NCBI GenBank assembly: GCA_007130345.1
Contig: SLSP01000396.1
Coordinates: 1-8,196 of the forward strand
Length of the DNA: 8,196 bases
From: Thermoflexales bacterium
Lineage (GTDB): Bacteria; Chloroflexota; Anaerolineae; B4-G1; SLSP01
Reading direction: 5' to 3'
Positions 5,509 to 8,196 of the stretch are shown here, in pieces (position 1 is the stretch's first letter; the number at the start of each line of letters is the position of its first letter). The position numbers and the translations under genes were made by a program. A model generated the notes under the pieces. It saw nothing but the letters and a program-made list of their open reading frames with translations. It was not told the origin of the DNA and made no database searches.

Positions 5509-5576
5509 TGGATTCCCCAGGACTTCACGCTCCAATTCTCAATCTTCTGCCTCATGGTATCATCAACCTCAGATAA

Positions 5577-5743
5577 GCGCAAAACCTTGCGCGTCGCGTA
5601 ATGGCTCAGTTTTCTGAACACGCGCCAAGCCCTCGTCCCCGGGGGCGGCTAAATCGGCAGCGCTCGCTTGAACCGTCCCCGAGACGGGGACTTCGAGCCA
5701 GTTTTTGAGCGGTTGGCTCACAAAACTGACGGGTTATCCCGTC
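5577..5743. repeat. Hairpin-rich non-coding region with CAGTTTT-TGA repeats
   Basis: No convincing gene lies between 5494 and 5818. The region holds a series of inverted repeats: GCGCAA/TTGCGC (5577-5592, loop AACC); GTCCCCG/CGGGGAC (5675-5691, loop AGA); GTTTT-TGAGC/GCTCA-AAAAC (5701-5726, one bulge); GACGGG/CCCGTC (5728-5743, loop TTAT). TCAGTTTT (5606-5613) and AAAACTGA (5722-5729) are perfect complements that could bracket the inner hairpins. CAGTTTT(n)TGA appears three times: 5607-5617 and 5699-5708 on +, 5728-5718 on -. It could be a structured RNA, a miniature inverted-repeat element, or a remnant of either. Confidence 0.5.
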
Positions 5744-5772
5744 GCGGGCATGGTGATTTTGGCAGATTTTCG

Positions 5773-5778
5773 TATAAT
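5773..5778 (+). promoter_or_regulatory. Candidate -10 box of the epimerase gene
   Basis: TATAAT is a perfect -10 hexamer 40 bases before the epimerase ATG. The -35 region is weak (TGGTGA at 5751-5756, spacer 16, 3/6 match), so either an activator or an alternative promoter may be needed. GGAGG at 5808-5812, six bases before ATG 5819, is the ribosome binding site. Confidence 0.45.
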
Positions 5779-5818
5779 AACCCTGCTGAAGACGTGAAAT
5801 CTATCCCGGAGGCGCTGT

Positions 5819-6889
5819 ATGCAAATCGGCCATATTGAAGTTACCCCTATAACCCTGCACCTGCGGCTGCCCTATCGCACGGCCTACCACGCCGAGCGCG
5901 AGGTGGACACCGTAGGCGCGGTTTTCGTCCGCATCGAGACCCGCGACGGGCGCGCGGCCTGGGGCTGTGGCGCCTTCGATCCCGCGCTCACCGGCGAATC
6001 GCTGGAGAGCGTGACCCGCGCAGCCCGCGCCTGCGCCGACCGCGCCCGCGACCTCAATCCGCTGAACACGGCCTACGCCCTGTCAGAACTAGCCCCGCTC
6101 GCGCAGGGGACGCCGGCGGCCCTCTGCGCCTTCGACTTGGCCTTCCACGACCTGCTCGGCCTGGCCGCCGGTATGCCGCTCCACCGCCTGCTCGGCGGCT
6201 ACCGCGACCGCATTCAGACCTCCATCACCGTGAGCCTGGGCACGATTCAGGAGACGGTGGAGATGGCGCAGGATCGCGCCCGGCAGGGCTTCCGCGTGCT
6301 CAAGCTCAAGGGCGGCGTCGCCCCTCACGAGGATGTGCGGCGGGTACGCGCGGTGAACGACGCGCTGCCCAATGTGGTGTTGCGGCTGGATGCTGACCAG
6401 GGTTACACCATCGCGCAGGCCATCGACGTGGCGCGCGCCCTGGAAGGCCGCCTGGAGATGTTGGAGCAGCCCACGCCCGTCGGCGCGGGGGTGAAAGCGC
6501 TGGCCCGCGTGACCGCGCATAGCCCGCTCCCGGTGCTGGCCGATGAGAGCGTTACCGGTCCAGAATCGGCGCTGGAATTGGCCGGACACCGGGCCACCGA
6601 CGGCCTCAGCGTCAAGCTGGCGACGTGCGGCGGCCTGCATCCGGCCCGCCAGGTCGAAGTGATTGCCCGCGCCGCGCGGATGACGGCGATGGTGGGGTGC
6701 GTCCACGAACCCGCGCTCCTCAGCGCGGCGGGCCTGGCCCTGGCGTTGAGCAGTCCCGGCGTCCGCTACGCCGACCTCGACGGCCATTTTGACATCGCCA
6801 ACGACCCCACCCAGCAGCGATTCCTCTTGGAAGATGGCTGGCTCATCGCCACGGATGTGCCCGGCCTGGGCTGCGCGGTGGCGCTATAA
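5819..6889 (+). CDS. Dipeptide epimerase, enolase superfamily (L-Ala-D/L-Glu epimerase-like)
   Basis: This 356-residue protein has the full two-domain enolase-superfamily layout, with an N-terminal capping domain (about 1-120) and a barrel. Key residues: KLK at 162-164 with Lys164 the likely first base, metal ligands D191 (RLDADQG), E216 (LEQP) and D242 (ADES), and the opposite catalytic Lys266 (SVKLATCGG). In this muconate-lactonizing subgroup the two lysines face each other and invert an alpha carbon by proton exchange. The DLD at 319-321 matches the DxD motif that in dipeptide epimerases binds the substrate's free amino group, which favours this role over N-succinylamino acid racemase or muconate cycloisomerase. 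The exact dipeptide cannot be read from sequence. The gene is 85 bases upstream of an oligopeptidase on the same strand, which fits use of peptides, for example from cell-wall turnover. Confidence 0.88.
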   Translation: MQIGHIEVTPITLHLRLPYRTAYHAEREVDTVGAVFVRIETRDGRAAWGCGAFDPALTGESLESVTRAARACADRARDLNPLNTAYALSELAPLAQGTPAALCAFDLAFHDLLGLAAGMPLHRLLGGYRDRIQTSITVSLGTIQETVEMAQDRARQGFRVLKLKGGVAPHEDVRRVRAVNDALPNVVLRLDADQGYTIAQAIDVARALEGRLEMLEQPTPVGAGVKALARVTAHSPLPVLADESVTGPESALELAGHRATDGLSVKLATCGGLHPARQVEVIARAARMTAMVGCVHEPALLSAAGLALALSSPGVRYADLDGHFDIANDPTQQRFLLEDGWLIATDVPGLGCAVAL

Positions 6890-6974
6890 ACCGGGCCTTG
6901 ACCTTTCACCTCTCTGATGTAAGCTGAAGCCCGGCTGATAACAGAGACTTTCGACGCGACAAGGAGACCCCTAG

Positions 6975-8196
6975 ATGACTTCACACCCTTTGCCCCATTG
7001 GGATATGACCCCTATCTTTCCGGGATTGGATAGCCCCGAATTCGAGGCCGCCGGCGCGGCCCTGACCGCAGCCCTGGACGAATTGGGGCAATACTTCGAC
7101 GACCACGCCGTGATGCTGCGCGAGACGCCGCCCGCCATCGACGCCGCGACGGTGGCGGTGTTCGAAGGCGCGCTGACCGGCCTGGACGCCGTCAGTACCC
7201 AGGCGCATCTGCTCTACGCCTACATCACCGGCTTTACCGCCACCGACTCGCGCAATATGCTGGCCCAAACCAGATTCAGCGAATTCGCCCGGCACCGGAT
7301 GACGCTGGAGAAGCTCAACACGCGCCTGACGGCCTGGCTCGGCAGCCTCGATGCGGACGCGCTGCTGGCCGCGTCGGAGGTGGCCCGCGCGCACGCTTAC
7401 GCCATCCACAAGGCGCGCGTGCAGGCCGCGCACCTGATGTCGCCCGCGGAAGAATCGCTGGCGACGGAGATGAATCTCACCGGCGGGCAGGCGTGGGCCA
7501 AGTTCTATGACAACTACACCTCCCAGATTACGGCCCGCGTCGCGTTGGACGGGGAAAGCCGGGACCTGCCCATCGCGGCAATCCGCAACCTTGCCTTCGA
7601 TGCCGACCGCGACACGCGGCGGCGCGCTTACGAGGCGGAATTGGCCGCCTGGCAGGCTCACGAAATGCCCATCGCCGCCGCGCTCAACAGCGTCAAGGGG
7701 CAGATGCTCACCCTCAGCCAGCAGCGCGGATGGGACAGCCCGCTGGACGTGGCGCTTTTCAACAATCACATTGACCGCGAGACGCTGCGCGCGATGATGG
7801 CGGCGGCTGAAGAAGCCTTCCCCGTCTTCCGCCGCTATCTCCGGGCCAAAGCCCGCGCGCTTGGCGCGGAGCGCTTGCCCTGGTACGACCTCTTCGCGCC
7901 GCTAGGCGAGATCCGGCAGGCGTGGACGTTCGACCGTTGCCGCGACTTCATCCTCGCGGAGTTCACGGCCTTCTCGCCGCGATTGGGTGGGCTGGCCGAG
8001 CGCGCCTTCGCCGAGCGGTGGATTGACGCCGAACCCCGCGACGGCAAGCGCGGCGGGGCCTTCTGCATGTGGGTACGCGCCGACGAATCGCGCATCCTGG
8101 CGAATTTCCAGCCGGCCTACGCGGGCCTGGGAACCCTGGCTCACGAATTGGGACACGCTTACCATAACCTGACCCGCGCGGGCTGCACCTACATCC
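6975..8196 (+). CDS. M3 family zinc oligoendopeptidase (PepF-like), 3' end outside window
   Basis: An ATG with AAGGAG (6961-6966) eight bases upstream opens a frame that stays open to the right edge, giving 407 residues of an expected ~590. Residues 390-397 read HELGHAYH, the HEXXH zinc site of thermolysin-type metallopeptidases: H390 and H394 bind zinc and E391 is the catalytic base. The surrounding GLGTLAHELGHAYHN context, the start WDMTPIFPGLDSPEF and the largely helical N-terminal half (about 20-330) are typical of pepF/M3 family oligoendopeptidases, which are cytoplasmic and cut short peptides. The third zinc ligand (Glu) lies beyond the window. No signal peptide is seen. The gene follows the dipeptide epimerase by 85 bases, with no clear promoter or terminator between them, so cotranscription is likely. 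Confidence 0.93.
   Translation, partial: MTSHPLPHWDMTPIFPGLDSPEFEAAGAALTAALDELGQYFDDHAVMLRETPPAIDAATVAVFEGALTGLDAVSTQAHLLYAYITGFTATDSRNMLAQTRFSEFARHRMTLEKLNTRLTAWLGSLDADALLAASEVARAHAYAIHKARVQAAHLMSPAEESLATEMNLTGGQAWAKFYDNYTSQITARVALDGESRDLPIAAIRNLAFDADRDTRRRAYEAELAAWQAHEMPIAAALNSVKGQMLTLSQQRGWDSPLDVALFNNHIDRETLRAMMAAAEEAFPVFRRYLRAKARALGAERLPWYDLFAPLGEIRQAWTFDRCRDFILAEFTAFSPRLGGLAERAFAERWIDAEPRDGKRGGAFCMWVRADESRILANFQPAYAGLGTLAHELGHAYHNLTRAGCTYI

Noticed and set aside
6089..6787. Minus-strand frame opposite the epimerase
   Set aside because: Shadow of a well-supported enzyme gene; no motif and no ribosome binding site.
6898..6903. TTGACC as a -35 box for the peptidase gene
   Set aside because: The best hexamer at a fitting distance (TAAGCT near 6920) matches only 3 of 6 -10 positions; cotranscription with the epimerase is simpler.
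6891..6934. CCGGGC/GCCCGG complementary pair between epimerase and peptidase
   Set aside because: The arms are six bases with a 32-base loop and no T-run, so they do not support a terminator or attenuator.
6981..7769. Minus-strand frame opposite the M3 peptidase
   Set aside because: Shadow frame within a gene confirmed by its HEXXH motif and ribosome binding site.
1..8196. CRISPR array, insertion sequence, phage or integrase genes
   Set aside because: No regularly spaced direct repeats, transposase or integrase motifs, or attachment-site duplication of the tRNA 3' end were found in the window.

Overview
GC-rich, gene-dense DNA (GC high throughout by eye; only the gap at 4185-4319 is clearly AT-rich), with strong Shine-Dalgarno sites, TTG and GTG starts and an overlapping ATGA gene pair. 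The left-edge protein tail, with its coiled-coil linker and Death-like/effector-associated fold, is of a kind I associate with Chloroflexota (Anaerolineae-like) genomes. Together with the stand-alone multihaem cytochrome, this makes a Chloroflexota assignment my best inference, but no phylogenetic marker gene is present to prove it.

Layout. (1) 2-514: C-terminal end of a larger protein on + that looks like a prokaryotic conflict/signalling adaptor (effector-associated domain type). (2) 515-770: a non-coding gap with two hairpins and a set of ACGGAT/ATCCGT repeats. (3) 771-2827: a tight three-gene + operon of a small membrane protein, an ABC-2 type ATPase (TTG start) and its permease (ATGA overlap). 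(4) 2846-3031: a complete tRNA-Leu(CAG) transcription unit on the minus strand, with consensus-like promoter, a palindromic leader, and a terminator shared with the convergent ABC operon. (5) 3081-4931: a divergent pair, a pentahaem c-type cytochrome (minus) and a six-helix ferric-reductase-like haem b protein without flavin domain (+), separated by an AT-rich intergenic region containing repeated TTGCAA/CAAATCA words. (6) 4968-5493: back-to-back terminators, then a small lipoprotein of unknown function on minus (GTG start). (7) 5494-5818: hairpin-rich non-coding DNA ending in a candidate promoter. (8) 5819-8196: an enolase-superfamily dipeptide epimerase and the first two thirds of an M3 family zinc oligopeptidase, cut by the right edge.

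How the parts may work together. The ABC genes form one exporter of unknown substrate. The cytochrome and the haem b protein are likely co-regulated and may form a quinol-to-periplasm (or reverse) electron-transfer pair; this rests on adjacency and haem-ligand motifs only. The epimerase and oligopeptidase fit peptide salvage: one cuts short peptides, the other inverts a dipeptide stereocentre so that it can be used. The best candidates for something undescribed are the cytochrome/haem b module, the structured repeat region at 5577-5743, and the conflict-type protein running off the left edge.
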